Below are positions 1 to 8,093 of a stretch of DNA of 64,000 nucleotides, in pieces; position 1 is the first letter of the stretch, and the number at the start of each line of letters is the position of its first letter. Location of the stretch: contig NZ_BAYA01000003.1 in NCBI RefSeq assembly GCF_000685015.1, positions 372,001 through 436,000 of the forward strand, in the 5' to 3' direction. The translations under genes were made by a program, and so were the position numbers. The notes beneath the pieces are model-generated. The model was not told the DNA's origin. It was given only the letters and a program-made list of their open reading frames with translations, and did no database searches. Origin of the DNA: Paraburkholderia bannensis NBRC 103871. GTDB taxonomy: Bacteria; Pseudomonadota; Gammaproteobacteria; Burkholderiales; Burkholderiaceae.

Positions 1-122
1 TAGTAATCTCCCGACTCACGAAGTGGATTTATCGCACCGGCCCGGCACGCGTGTTCGCGCACTAGAAAACGCGCGGCAGCTGGAGATTTCGCATCGGAAA
101 CTCACCACCAGGAGAGCCATCC

Positions 123-773
123 ATGTCGTTACGCACCCTGCTCTGTTTTGGCGATTCGAACACCCACGGCACCAAGCCGCTGAACCTTCCCGGCGTGCTC
201 GAACGCTTCGGCCCTGCCGACCGTTGGCCCGGCGTGCTGGCTGCCGCGCTTGGCGACGGCTGGCAGATCGTCGAAGAAGGCCTGCCCGCACGCACCACGG
301 TTCACGACGACCCGATCGAGGGACGCCACAAGAACGGCCTCGCCTATTTGCGCCCGTGCCTGGAGAGCCAGTTGCCGGTCGACGTGGTCGTGCTGATGCT
401 CGGCACCAACGACCTCAAGGCACGCTTTTGCGTCACGCCTGCCGATGTCGCCAATTCGGTGGACGTGCTGCTTGAAACGCTGGTCGCCTGCCGCGCGGGG
501 CCGGACGGTACGACACCGCATGTGCTGCTGATGTCGCCCGCGCCGATCCAGGAAGTAGGCTTTCTCGGCGAGATTTTCACGGGCGGCGCGGCCAAGTCGC
601 GCCTGCTCGCGCCGCTCTATGAACGCGTGGCGGTCAAATACGGCTCGGCGTTTCTCGATGCGGGCGAATTCGCGCGCGTCAGTTCGACCGACGGTATTCA
701 CTACGAAGCGGAGCAGCATCACAAACTCGGCAACGCCGTGGCGAACGTCGTGCGCCAGCGCTTTATCGACTGA
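123..773 (+). CDS. SGNH/GDSL-family hydrolase (arylesterase-like)
   Basis: 216 aa, about the usual size for a single-domain SGNH esterase. The N-terminal block has the nucleophile motif GDSN (Ser12), a GTND block at 94-97 carries the oxyanion Asn, and Asp190/His193 in DGIH complete the triad. No signal peptide is visible, so it is probably cytoplasmic. The start has an AGGAGA ribosome site a few bases upstream. It stands alone, convergent with the cyo operon and separated from it by a shared terminator. Substrate is not deducible; short-chain esters or acylated sugars are typical of the family. Family call is firm, role is open. Confidence 0.9.
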   Translation: MSLRTLLCFGDSNTHGTKPLNLPGVLERFGPADRWPGVLAAALGDGWQIVEEGLPARTTVHDDPIEGRHKNGLAYLRPCLESQLPVDVVVLMLGTNDLKARFCVTPADVANSVDVLLETLVACRAGPDGTTPHVLLMSPAPIQEVGFLGEIFTGGAAKSRLLAPLYERVAVKYGSAFLDAGEFARVSSTDGIHYEAEQHHKLGNAVANVVRQRFID

Positions 774-805
774 ACGCACTCAGGGGCAACCGAACGCATA
801 AAAAC

Positions 806-845
806 AAAAACGCCGCCGGGCGCAAACCCAGGCGGCGTTTTTTTG
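806..845. terminator. Bidirectional intrinsic terminator
   Basis: CGCCGCC (811-817) pairs with GGCGGCG (831-837), flanked by a run of A on the left and seven T on the right. It can end both the SGNH gene (plus) and the cyo operon (minus). Confidence 0.85.
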
Positions 846-882
846 CTTCTCCCGCAGCGGATGCGGAATCAGCGCGATGCGC

Positions 883-1212
883 TTAACGCGACATCATGTT
901 CATGCTGACGTTGTGCATGACCCACAGCGTGCCGATCACGACGATCAGCACCGTCATGGCCGTGAAGCCAAATGCGGTCACGTTCCAACGCTGGCCCGAC
1001 GACGTGTTCATATGCAGGAAGAACACGAGGTGAACCACAATCTGCACGACTGCCAGAACGGCCAGGCCGAGCAGCGCGGTTCCAGGCGCGAAGCCGCCAT
1101 GCAGAACCACCCAGAACGATGCTGCCGTGAGCACCACCGCCAGGATGAAACCAGCCAGATAGCCGCCGAAGCTGCCGTGGCTTTCTTCTTCGTGGATAGG
1201 ATGAGCACTCAT
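883..1212 (-). CDS. cyoD: Cytochrome bo3 quinol oxidase subunit IV
   Basis: 109 aa with three hydrophobic segments, the standard CyoD size and topology (N-terminal HEEESHGS then three helices). Subunit IV has no cofactor and assists assembly of the bo3 oxidase, which oxidises ubiquinol and pumps protons at the inner membrane. It begins immediately after the cyoC stop, with no gap, so the two are co-translated. It is the last gene of the operon: no heme O synthase gene (cyoE) follows, only the terminator and a gene on the opposite strand. Confidence 0.95.
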   Translation of the reverse strand: MSAHPIHEEESHGSFGGYLAGFILAVVLTAASFWVVLHGGFAPGTALLGLAVLAVVQIVVHLVFFLHMNTSSGQRWNVTAFGFTAMTVLIVVIGTLWVMHNVSMNMMSR

Positions 1213-1824
1213 TTAGATCACGCTCGCAAGGTAGACAAAGGAGAACACGCAGATCCAGACGATGTCCAGAAAGTGCCAGAAAAGGCTCAGGCACGACAGG
1301 CGGCGGATTTCGCGATCGCCCAGTTCCGGTGCCTTCAGCGTCTGCACCATCAGGACGACCATCCAGATCATGCCGAACGTCACGTGGATACCGTGGGTGG
1401 CAACCAGCGTGAAGAACGACGACAGGAACGCGCTGCGTTGCGGGCCGTTGCCTTCGGCGATCATGTTCGCGAACTCATGGAGTTCGAAATACAGGAACGT
1501 TGCGCCCAGCAGGAACGTAATGGCCAGCCAGAAGAACACCTGGCCCTTGCGATGCTTGTGCGCGCCGATCATCGCGAAGCCGTACGTGATGGACGACAGC
1601 AGCAGCACTGCCGTTTCCATCGCGACGCCGTTGATGTCGAACAGGTCCTTACCCGACGGGCCACCAGCGAACTGGTGCTGCATCACGGCAAACACTGCGA
1701 ACAGCGTGCCGAACAGAATGCAGTCGGTCATCAGGTACAGCCAGAAACCGAACACCGAGTGTGACGGCGGGTGATCGTGGTGATCGTGCTCCGCGAGTGC
1801 GGCCGCACCAGTTTTCGTCAACAT
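1213..1824 (-). CDS. cyoC: Cytochrome bo3 quinol oxidase subunit III
   Basis: 203 aa, five hydrophobic segments, with the CyoC pattern FGFWLYLMTDCILFGTLFA near the N-terminus and a helix carrying HGIHVTFGMIWM. It belongs to the COX3 family and is a structural subunit of the bo3 ubiquinol oxidase. Its start ATG overlaps the cyoB stop by one base (TGATG), so translation is coupled. Length and order cyoA-B-C-D are standard. Confidence 0.96.
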   Translation of the reverse strand: MLTKTGAAALAEHDHHDHPPSHSVFGFWLYLMTDCILFGTLFAVFAVMQHQFAGGPSGKDLFDINGVAMETAVLLLSSITYGFAMIGAHKHRKGQVFFWLAITFLLGATFLYFELHEFANMIAEGNGPQRSAFLSSFFTLVATHGIHVTFGMIWMVVLMVQTLKAPELGDREIRRLSCLSLFWHFLDIVWICVFSFVYLASVI

Positions 1825-3857
1825 CAGTTGGCCTCCAGTGCTTCTTCAACCTTGCCACCGCGTTGCTTGTCAGCAAACGCCTTGACCAGTGCGCGACTAC
1901 GCGCTTCTTCGTCTGCCCGAACCTTGGCGGCCGGGATGTAATAGCCTTCGTTCTTCTGGAAGCTGTAGGCGATAGCCGTACCGACGATGCCGATAAAGCC
2001 AACGATCATGAGCCACCAGATGTGCCAGATGCCAGCAAAGCCGAGCACCAGGCTGAAGAAACCGATGAACAGGCCTGCGCTCGTGTTCGAGGGCATGTGG
2101 ATGTCGGTGTAATGCGTGTTCGCGACGTCCACGGTCTCGCGGCCGGTGTCCTTCAGGTGCTGGAACTCATCGAGTTCCGACACGTTCGGGATGATCGCGA
2201 AGTTGTACGACGGCGGCGGCGACGACATCGACCATTCCAGCGTACGGCCACCCCACGGATCGCCCGTCAGGTCGCGGTTTTCCGGCAGGTTGCGGTCGCG
2301 GATCGACACGTACAGCTGCATCAGCTGGTGAGCGATACCGATTGCCACGAGCACGGCGCCAACCCAGGCGATGATCATCCACGGATGCCATGCCGGATTG
2401 TCGTAGTGGTTCAGACGACGCGTTGCGCCCATGAAGCCCAGCACGTACAGCGGCGTGAAGGCAACGTAGAAGCCCGACAGCCAGAACCAGAACGCGCGCT
2501 TGCCCAGCTTTTCGTTGAGCTTGAAGCCGAACGCCTTCGGGAACCAGTAGTTGAAGCCAGCCAGGTAGCCGAACAGCACGCCGCCGATGATCACGTTGTG
2601 GAAGTGAGCAATCAGGAACAGCGAGTTGTGCAGCACGAAGTCAGCACCCGGGATCGCCATCATCACGCCGGTCATGCCGCCGATGGTGAAGGTGACCATG
2701 AAGCCGAGCGTCCACAGCACCGACGAGTTGAACTCAAGGCGACCGCGGTAGATCGTGAACAGCCAGTTGAAGATCTTCACGCCAGTCGGGATCGAAATGA
2801 TCATCGTGGCGATACCGAAGAACGCATTGACGTCAGCGCCCGAACCCATCGTGAAGAAGTGGTGCAGCCACACGACGAATGCCAGCACCATGATCGCGCA
2901 CGTTGCGTAGACCATGGCCTTGTAGCCGAACAGCGGCTTCTTGGCGTACGTAGCCACGACTTCCGAGAAGATACCGAACGCCGGCAGGATCAGGATGTAC
3001 ACCTCGGGGTGACCCCATGCCCAGATCAGGTTCAGGTACAGCATGGCGTTGCCGCCGCCGTCATTCGTGAAGAAGTGCGTACCGATGTAACGGTCGAGGC
3101 CCAGCAGCGCGAGCGTGACGGTCAGGATCGGGAATGCAGCCATGATCAGCACGTTCGTGCACAGCGCCGTCCACGTGAACACCGGCAGCTTCATCATCGT
3201 CATGCCAGGAGCGCGCATCTTGATGATGGTGACGAAGAAGTTCACGCCGGTCAGCAGCGTACCGACACCCGAGATCTGCAGCGCCCACAGGTAATAGTCG
3301 ACACCGACCCCTGGACTGTATGCAAGCTCCGAAAGCGGCGGGTATGCGAGCCAGCCCGTCATGGCGAACTCACCCACGACGAGCGAGATCATCAGCAGGA
3401 TGGCGCCAACGGCCGTCATCCAGAACGACAGCGAGTTCAGGAACGGGAACGCGACGTCACGGGCACCGATTTGCAGCGGCACCACGATGTTCATCAGGCC
3501 AACCATGAAAGCCATGGCCATGAAGAAAATCATGATCACGCCGTGAGCCGTGAAGATCTGGTCGTAGTGGTGCGGCGGCAGGTAGCCCGGCGCGTTGTAC
3601 GCGAGAGCCAGCTGGGTACGCATCATGATTGCGTCGGCGAAGCCGCGCAGCAGCATGATGAGGGCGAGCACGATGTACATGACGCCCAGACGCTTGTGGT
3701 CGACGCTCGTCAGCCACTCCGTCCACAGATATTTCCACTTACCGAGGTAAGTGATGCCACCGAGCACAAATGCGCCGATGACAGCCATACCGATCATCGT
3801 GCCGAGAATAATCGGCTCGTGATACGGAATGTCGGCTAGTGTAAGTTTTCCGAACAT
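1824..3857 (-). CDS. cyoB: Cytochrome bo3 quinol oxidase subunit I
   Basis: 677 aa, the catalytic subunit with about 15 helices. The heme/copper ligands are visible: the early His in [11 protein letters not shown], the HPEVY block in [11 protein letters not shown] with its cross-linked His-Tyr, the HH pair in WLHHFF, and the double His in [11 protein letters not shown]. It reduces oxygen at the heme o3-CuB centre with electrons from ubiquinol and pumps protons. It follows cyoA by only a few bases. Length matches E. coli CyoB within about 15 residues. Confidence 0.97.
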   Translation of the reverse strand: MFGKLTLADIPYHEPIILGTMIGMAVIGAFVLGGITYLGKWKYLWTEWLTSVDHKRLGVMYIVLALIMLLRGFADAIMMRTQLALAYNAPGYLPPHHYDQIFTAHGVIMIFFMAMAFMVGLMNIVVPLQIGARDVAFPFLNSLSFWMTAVGAILLMISLVVGEFAMTGWLAYPPLSELAYSPGVGVDYYLWALQISGVGTLLTGVNFFVTIIKMRAPGMTMMKLPVFTWTALCTNVLIMAAFPILTVTLALLGLDRYIGTHFFTNDGGGNAMLYLNLIWAWGHPEVYILILPAFGIFSEVVATYAKKPLFGYKAMVYATCAIMVLAFVVWLHHFFTMGSGADVNAFFGIATMIISIPTGVKIFNWLFTIYRGRLEFNSSVLWTLGFMVTFTIGGMTGVMMAIPGADFVLHNSLFLIAHFHNVIIGGVLFGYLAGFNYWFPKAFGFKLNEKLGKRAFWFWLSGFYVAFTPLYVLGFMGATRRLNHYDNPAWHPWMIIAWVGAVLVAIGIAHQLMQLYVSIRDRNLPENRDLTGDPWGGRTLEWSMSSPPPSYNFAIIPNVSELDEFQHLKDTGRETVDVANTHYTDIHMPSNTSAGLFIGFFSLVLGFAGIWHIWWLMIVGFIGIVGTAIAYSFQKNEGYYIPAAKVRADEEARSRALVKAFADKQRGGKVEEALEAN

Positions 3858-3864
3858 GCTTGGA

Positions 3865-4752
3865 TTACCCCTTGGTCACGCAGGACGGGTCACTGAAATT
3901 CGTGACGTGGCCGTTGTTGTACTTCGCGATGATGTTGTTGAAGAGCTTCGGATCCACCGTCGAGAAGTATTCAACCGGTGCCTTTTCGCTCGGCTGCGCA
4001 ACCGTCGCGTATTGATCCATCGAAAGCTGCGTCGAGGACGCCTTCACCTTCTGGACCCATGCGTCGAAGTCTTGCTGGCTCGTGGCGAGCGTGCGGAACT
4101 TCATATCCGAGAAGCCCTTGCCGCTGAAGTTCGCCGAGAGGCCGGCGTAGTCGCCTGCCTGGTCAGCGATCAGGTGCAGACGGGTCTGCATGCCTGCCAT
4201 CGCGTACACCTGGGTACCAAGCTGCGGGATGAAGAACGAATTCATCACCGAGTCCGACGTGATACTGAAGTTGACCGGCGTGCCGACCGGAACGGCCAGC
4301 TGGTTCACCGTGGCGATGCCCAGATCCGGGTAGATGAACAGCCACTTCCAGTCCAGCGCGACCACTTCGACGTTGATCGGCTTGACGTTCGATTCAAGCG
4401 GCTTGTAGGGATCGAGTTCGTGCGTGGTTTTCCACGTGAGCACCGCGAGGAACAGGATGATCAGCGACGGCACTGTCCAGACGACGACTTCGATCGCCGT
4501 CGAGTGCGACCATTTCGGCGCATAGGTGGCGCTGCGGTTCGATGCGCGATAACGGTACGCGAACCACAACGTCAGGATGATCACAGGGATCACCACGATC
4601 AACATGGCCCAGGTGGAGGTCGCGATCAGCTGCTTTTCCGCTACGCCCACGCTACCTTTGGGGTCGAGGACTTCCAGATTGCAACCGGAAAGACACATGG
4701 CCAATCCGGCGCTGACGGGAAGCAATAACCTTTGCAAGGTTGTTCTTTTCAT
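3865..4752 (-). CDS. cyoA: Cytochrome bo3 quinol oxidase subunit II (lipoprotein)
   Basis: About 295 aa. The start at 4752 gives [11 protein letters not shown], a proper lipoprotein signal with lipobox LSGC (Cys24); in-frame upstream starts at 4776 and 4812 would add residues before the signal. Two membrane helices follow, then a periplasmic cupredoxin-like domain lacking the CuA ligands, as expected of quinol oxidases. Blocks such as [18 protein letters not shown] and [14 protein letters not shown] are near-identical to the E. coli subunit. It heads the cyoABCD operon. The start is the only uncertain point. Confidence 0.95.
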   Translation of the reverse strand: MKRTTLQRLLLPVSAGLAMCLSGCNLEVLDPKGSVGVAEKQLIATSTWAMLIVVIPVIILTLWFAYRYRASNRSATYAPKWSHSTAIEVVVWTVPSLIILFLAVLTWKTTHELDPYKPLESNVKPINVEVVALDWKWLFIYPDLGIATVNQLAVPVGTPVNFSITSDSVMNSFFIPQLGTQVYAMAGMQTRLHLIADQAGDYAGLSANFSGKGFSDMKFRTLATSQQDFDAWVQKVKASSTQLSMDQYATVAQPSEKAPVEYFSTVDPKLFNNIIAKYNNGHVTNFSDPSCVTKG

Positions 4753-4841
4753 CACGTTTGCCTGAATTTCATTCATTGAATAGTTCCGGGCACATCCCCT
4801 GACATCCGGCAAAGGAAGCGCGCCCGAATCATACAGCCGCT

Positions 4842-4885
4842 TTGATCCATGACAATCAATGAATGCTGAAAATGATCTTTGTCAA
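4842..4885 (-). promoter_or_regulatory. Candidate cyo promoter region with FNR/Anr-like box
   Basis: Read on the minus strand, TTGACA lies at 4885-4880, a consensus -35; the -10 about 16 bases on is weak. Downstream of it, 4842-4855 reads TTGATCCATGACAA, matching 8 of 10 specified bases of the FNR/Anr consensus TTGAT-N4-ATCAA. A site at this place would repress cyoA when oxygen is low, as is known for cyo operons elsewhere. Motif match by eye only. Confidence 0.4.
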
Positions 4886-5105
4886 AACAAAAGTGAGACA
4901 CTATGTCGCATGCGTTCGCGAGGTTCGTCGCGCCTCATCAACACACGCACGTAATGCCCCAATTAAGTCTTGACTCAGACCCGCAGCGGCTTTGTTTCCG
5001 AATTGCACAATCCGAAACGGTTGAACGCACCGCGCGCCGCACCGCCTTGTGAGCGGGACGGCGCGCGCTGCGTCGTCATTCTTCTACAGTGAACACCTGC
5101 CCTGC
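4886..5105. other. Intergenic stretch between nuoM-like gene and cyo promoter, with GC hairpin
   Basis: No gene is seen. A strong inverted repeat lies just after the nuoM-like stop: GCGCGCCG (5032-5039) with CGGCGCGC (5059-5066), plus inner CCGC/GCGG pairing. There is no T-run on either side, so it is not a classical intrinsic terminator; it may stabilise the 3' end of the nuoM message. Confidence 0.4.
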
Positions 5106-6665
5106 TTACGTCGGCGAATGCGGCGTGCGGGTCTCCGAGGCGGAGCGTGCGGCATCGGTGCGCACAGCGTCCGCGTTGGCCGTGTCCTCGGCGGGCTGCT
5201 TGGTGCGGCCTGCCTGGGTCACGAGGTTGGCTGCCGACAGCTCGATTGCATCGGTCATAGGCTTCGGATAGATGCCCACTGCCAGCACCAGCGCGGCCAG
5301 CGAAGCCAGGATCAGCGTTTCGCGGCGGCCGATATCGGCCAGCTTTGCCACGCTCTTGTTCGCCACCGCGCCAAAAATCACGCGCTTGTACATCCACAGG
5401 GTGTACGCGGCGCTCATCACGACGGTCGTCGTGGCAATCGCGCCCACCCAGAAGTTCACGCGGATCGCGCCCATGATGACCATGAACTCGCCCACGAAGC
5501 CCGAGGTGCCCGGCAGGCCCACATTGGCCATGCAGAACAGCATCATGAAAACGGCGTAGCGCGGCATGACGTTGACGACGCCGCCATACGCCGAGATCGT
5601 GCGCGTCTTGGTGCGGTCGAACAGCATGCCGATCGACAGCAGCATCGCGCCCGACACGAAGCCGTACGAGATCATCTGGACGATCGCGCCTTCGGTGCCG
5701 ATCTGGTTGAAGAGGAACAGGCCCAGCGTCACGAGGCCCATGTGGGCGATCGTCGAGTACGCAAGCAGACGCGTCATGTCGGTCTGCGCGAGCGCGAGCA
5801 GGCTCGAGTACACGACGGCCACGAGCGACAGCGTGATGATCGCGGGCGCGAAGAAGTGCGCGGCGTCCGGCGTGATCGGCAGCGTGAAGCGCAGGAAGCC
5901 GTAGCCGCCCAGCTTGAGCATCGCCAGGATCACGGTCGCGCCGGTGGGCGCTTCGAGGTGGACGTCAGGCAGCCAGGTGTGGAACGGCCACATCGGCACC
6001 TTGACCGCGAAAGCCGCGAAGAAGCCAATGAACACCAGTAGCTGCGGCACGAGGCCCATCGACAGGTTATGCCATGCGGCCATGTCGAAGGTGTGTGCCT
6101 GGCTGTAGAGATACAGCATCGACACCAGCATCAGCAGCGAGCCGGCCAGCGAGAAGAAGAAGAACTTGACCGCGGCGTAGCTGCGGCGGGCATGGCCCCA
6201 GGCGCCGATCAGCAGATACAGCGGAATCAGGGTCGCTTCGAAGAACACGAAGAAGAGCATGCCGTCGGTCGCCGCGAAGGTGCCGACCATCAGGCCCGAG
6301 AGGATCAGGAACGCGCCGTGGTACTGGGCCACGCGCACGGTGATCGACTCCCACGAGGCAATCACGATCACGAGCGTCGTGAATGCGGTCAGCACGACCA
6401 GCCACAGCGAAATACCATCGATCCCGAGTCGCCACGCCACGCCGAAATCGGGCAGCCAGTTACGGAATTCGACGAACTGCATGGCGGCAACATGGTTGTC
6501 GAAACCGGTAATGAGCGGAATGGTCACCAGCAGACCGACGATGGAGCCGACCAGCGACAACCAGCGCGTGCGCTGTGGGTGGCGGTCCGACCCGAGGCGC
6601 AGCACAGCCACGCCGAACAGGATGGGAATCCAGATCGCCAGACTCAGGAATGGAACGGATTGCAT
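5106..6665 (-). CDS. Stand-alone NuoM-like proton-translocating subunit
   Basis: 519 aa, about 14 helices, of the complex I ND4/NuoM family. The key channel residues are kept: Glu in the helix reading MLFFVFFEATLIPLYLLIGA and Lys in FAVKVPMWPFHTWLPD. The first 480 residues look like complete NuoM; the last 30 are a polar tail rich in Thr, Ala and Asp. An AAGGT site precedes the ATG. No other nuo gene is near, so this is an orphan paralogue rather than part of the nuo operon. It lies on the same strand as cyoA, 350 bases upstream. Its partners are unknown; it might serve an alternative antiporter-like module. Confidence 0.88.
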   Translation of the reverse strand: MQSVPFLSLAIWIPILFGVAVLRLGSDRHPQRTRWLSLVGSIVGLLVTIPLITGFDNHVAAMQFVEFRNWLPDFGVAWRLGIDGISLWLVVLTAFTTLVIVIASWESITVRVAQYHGAFLILSGLMVGTFAATDGMLFFVFFEATLIPLYLLIGAWGHARRSYAAVKFFFFSLAGSLLMLVSMLYLYSQAHTFDMAAWHNLSMGLVPQLLVFIGFFAAFAVKVPMWPFHTWLPDVHLEAPTGATVILAMLKLGGYGFLRFTLPITPDAAHFFAPAIITLSLVAVVYSSLLALAQTDMTRLLAYSTIAHMGLVTLGLFLFNQIGTEGAIVQMISYGFVSGAMLLSIGMLFDRTKTRTISAYGGVVNVMPRYAVFMMLFCMANVGLPGTSGFVGEFMVIMGAIRVNFWVGAIATTTVVMSAAYTLWMYKRVIFGAVANKSVAKLADIGRRETLILASLAALVLAVGIYPKPMTDAIELSAANLVTQAGRTKQPAEDTANADAVRTDAARSASETRTPHSPT

Positions 6666-7125
6666 TTCAACATGACCTTAAAAATGCGGGGCACATAGTT
6701 CGTCTGCGCACGGGCTGGCGCGCAAGCAAACTGAAAGATAACGCGGGGTGAAAATCGGACCAGGCTGGCTGCAATGGTTCGGTCAGCTGAGAGGCGAAAT
6801 GCAACACACGTCCAAGGGTTAACGAGGGTAAACGGAATACCAGACTTTTGCAGCGCAACAACCCGTTCCAGATCAGCGCCTGATACAAGTCATTGTTTTT
6901 CTGCAACTTTATGCTAGTACAAAAAACGTGAAGCACTGCTCATCCGCGCTTCTCCGCTCTCAAAAGAGCCCCCGACGACCTCTTGAACGCCTGTGCAAGC
7001 GACACGCCGTCACACCGCGCGGCCCGAATAATACCTTACTTGTTCTTTTGCCCTCAATGACTTATGCATAGGGGCGCAATCGCCGGTGCCGCGCCAGGCT
7101 TGCTGGACACGCCTTCAGGCAACGC
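6666..7125. other. Intergenic region upstream of the nuoM-like gene
   Basis: About 460 bases with lower GC than the neighbours around 6800-6930. Short ORFs on the minus strand lack a convincing ribosome site or codon pattern. No clear sigma70 promoter was identified. Nothing else is supported. Confidence 0.5.
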
Positions 7126-7158
7126 AAAAAAAAGCCCCAGCCGTCTTCGGGCCGGGGC
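7126..7158 (-). terminator. Intrinsic terminator of the candidate sRNA
   Basis: On the minus strand GCCCCGGCC pairs with GGCTGGGGC (one G-U pair) around a 7-base loop, followed by eight T (plus-strand A-run at 7126-7133). No annotated protein gene ends here, which is why an RNA gene is proposed. Confidence 0.85.
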
Positions 7159-7344
7159 GAACTCTCACGATGCGCCAGCGACGCTGGAACACGCATGGGC
7201 GGCACTGTAGCGGCTTGTGGCCCTTCAATTAAGCCGCTTGCCTGGAACAGTCCCTTCCCGCGGCACGACGGATGCCAGCCGACCGGCGCTGCATCGTCAC
7301 GCAGTGTTGCTGCGGTGCCGCATGCGCATTCCCAGTCATCCGGC
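7126..7344 (-). ncRNA. Candidate Fur-regulated small RNA
   Basis: A minus-strand transcript of about 219 nt is predicted from the promoter at 7356-7351 (perfect TATAAT -10) to the terminator at 7126-7158. The promoter sits in a Fur box. No start codon with a ribosome site follows the expected start point; the overlapping 104-codon frame begins upstream of the transcription start, so it would not be translated from here. The eight-U tail is of the kind Hfq binds. The arrangement is that of an iron-starvation sRNA such as RyhB or the Burkholderia cenocepacia BrrF RNA; whether it is the BrrF counterpart cannot be judged here. Confidence 0.6.
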
Positions 7345-7350
7345 ATGCCC

Positions 7351-7376
7351 ATTATACAAATGAGAATCATTTGCAT
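7351..7376. promoter_or_regulatory. Fur box with divergent promoters
   Basis: The stretch 7357-7375 reads caaatgagaatcatttgc and matches 14 of 19 positions of the classical Fur box. On the minus strand it overlaps the -35/spacer of a promoter whose -10 is TATAAT (7356-7351). On the plus strand TTGCAT (7371-7376) and CATCAT (7394-7399), 17 apart, form a plausible promoter for the 159-aa gene. Fe-Fur binding would silence both. Confidence 0.75.
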
Positions 7377-7490
7377 TTAACTTCGTTTTGGGGCATCATG
7401 CTTTCCATGCCGGCGAGGCCGGCCCTGTTTGGATTGATCCGCTGATCCGCGCACCCGTTTGCGCACCCGCCCTGTTCGCCGGAGGCTCCC

Positions 7491-7970
7491 ATGAACTACA
7501 CCGCCCCTTTCGCGAGAAACGACACGCTGATCGACGACACCTTCGTCCAGCACCCCGATAGCGCCGAACAAACCATCCTGCGCGCCGTGCGCACGTGGCT
7601 GCGCCCGCACTGCGACGCTTACGGCAAGGCCGAAAGCTGGCGCGGCGTGCTGGCCGACGCGGGACTCGGCGCTGAAGGCATCGGCCATTTCGACCTGCTG
7701 ATGGGCACGCTTTGCCGCGCTTCGTGCCGCCCGCTCGATACCCGCTGCCGCTGCGCGTCGGAGCTGGCGAAGGACGAAGGCTCGCTGCTCCAGGTGATCG
7801 CGCTGCTGCAATCGACGCGCAGCGAGGCCGCCGTGCAGTTGCTCAACGACTGGCTGCCGATGCAAAGCGTAAGCGGCATGCTCAAGACGTCGCGCTGGTT
7901 TGCCATCTGCCTGCTCGACGCGGGCGTGCAGTTGAGCGACCGCGCGCGCCGCGTGACCTATATGCACTAG
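7491..7970 (+). CDS. Conserved-looking protein of unknown function with Cys cluster, Fur-linked
   Basis: 159 aa, no signal peptide, no membrane segment. I do not recognise the family. The ATG follows a GGAGG ribosome site at good spacing and codon use is like the neighbours, so it looks real. Residues about 74-84 contain four cysteines in a C-x3-C-x6-C-x-C pattern, which could hold a metal or Fe-S centre; the C-terminal half is predicted helical. It is the first gene downstream of a Fur box and is divergent from a candidate sRNA, so a role in iron homeostasis is a fair guess. It does not resemble HemP or Bfd. Confidence 0.7.
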   Translation: MNYTAPFARNDTLIDDTFVQHPDSAEQTILRAVRTWLRPHCDAYGKAESWRGVLADAGLGAEGIGHFDLLMGTLCRASCRPLDTRCRCASELAKDEGSLLQVIALLQSTRSEAAVQLLNDWLPMQSVSGMLKTSRWFAICLLDAGVQLSDRARRVTYMH

Positions 7971-8034
7971 GAATTCACTCAAGGCGATGCGGGCCGCATG
8001 CGCACCGCATAAGCTCATTACGAAAGACGATTTG

Positions 8035-8086
8035 GGCGGGCGGCGGCCCGCCGGTAGCATTCGGGACTTTCCAGCCGCCGCCCGCC
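8035..8086. other. GC-rich inverted repeat abutting an MFS start codon
   Basis: GGCGGGCGGCGG (8035-8046) is perfectly complementary to CCGCCGCCCGCC (8075-8086), with a 28-base loop, ending 7 bases before the ATG at 8094. No Shine-Dalgarno sequence lies between. It may act as terminator for the upstream gene or as a 5' leader structure limiting translation. Confidence 0.6.
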
Positions 8087-8093
8087 TGCCCGC

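Noticed and set aside
1761..3839. 692-codon open frame opposite cyoB/cyoC
   Set aside because: Antisense shadow in high-GC DNA; composition is His/Arg/Asp rich with no domain, while cyoB on the other strand is unmistakable.
4842..4860. TTGAT...ATCAA pair with eight-base spacing read as an FNR site
   Set aside because: Spacing is wrong for FNR; the overlapping 14-mer with four-base spacing at 4842-4855 was kept instead.
6667..6936. 89-codon minus-strand frame upstream of the nuoM-like gene
   Set aside because: No ribosome site, no domain, composition unlike neighbours; probably leader or intergenic DNA.
7062..7376. 104-codon minus-strand frame over the candidate sRNA
   Set aside because: Its start lies upstream of the -10 box and thus outside the predicted transcript; no ribosome site; frame runs through the terminator.
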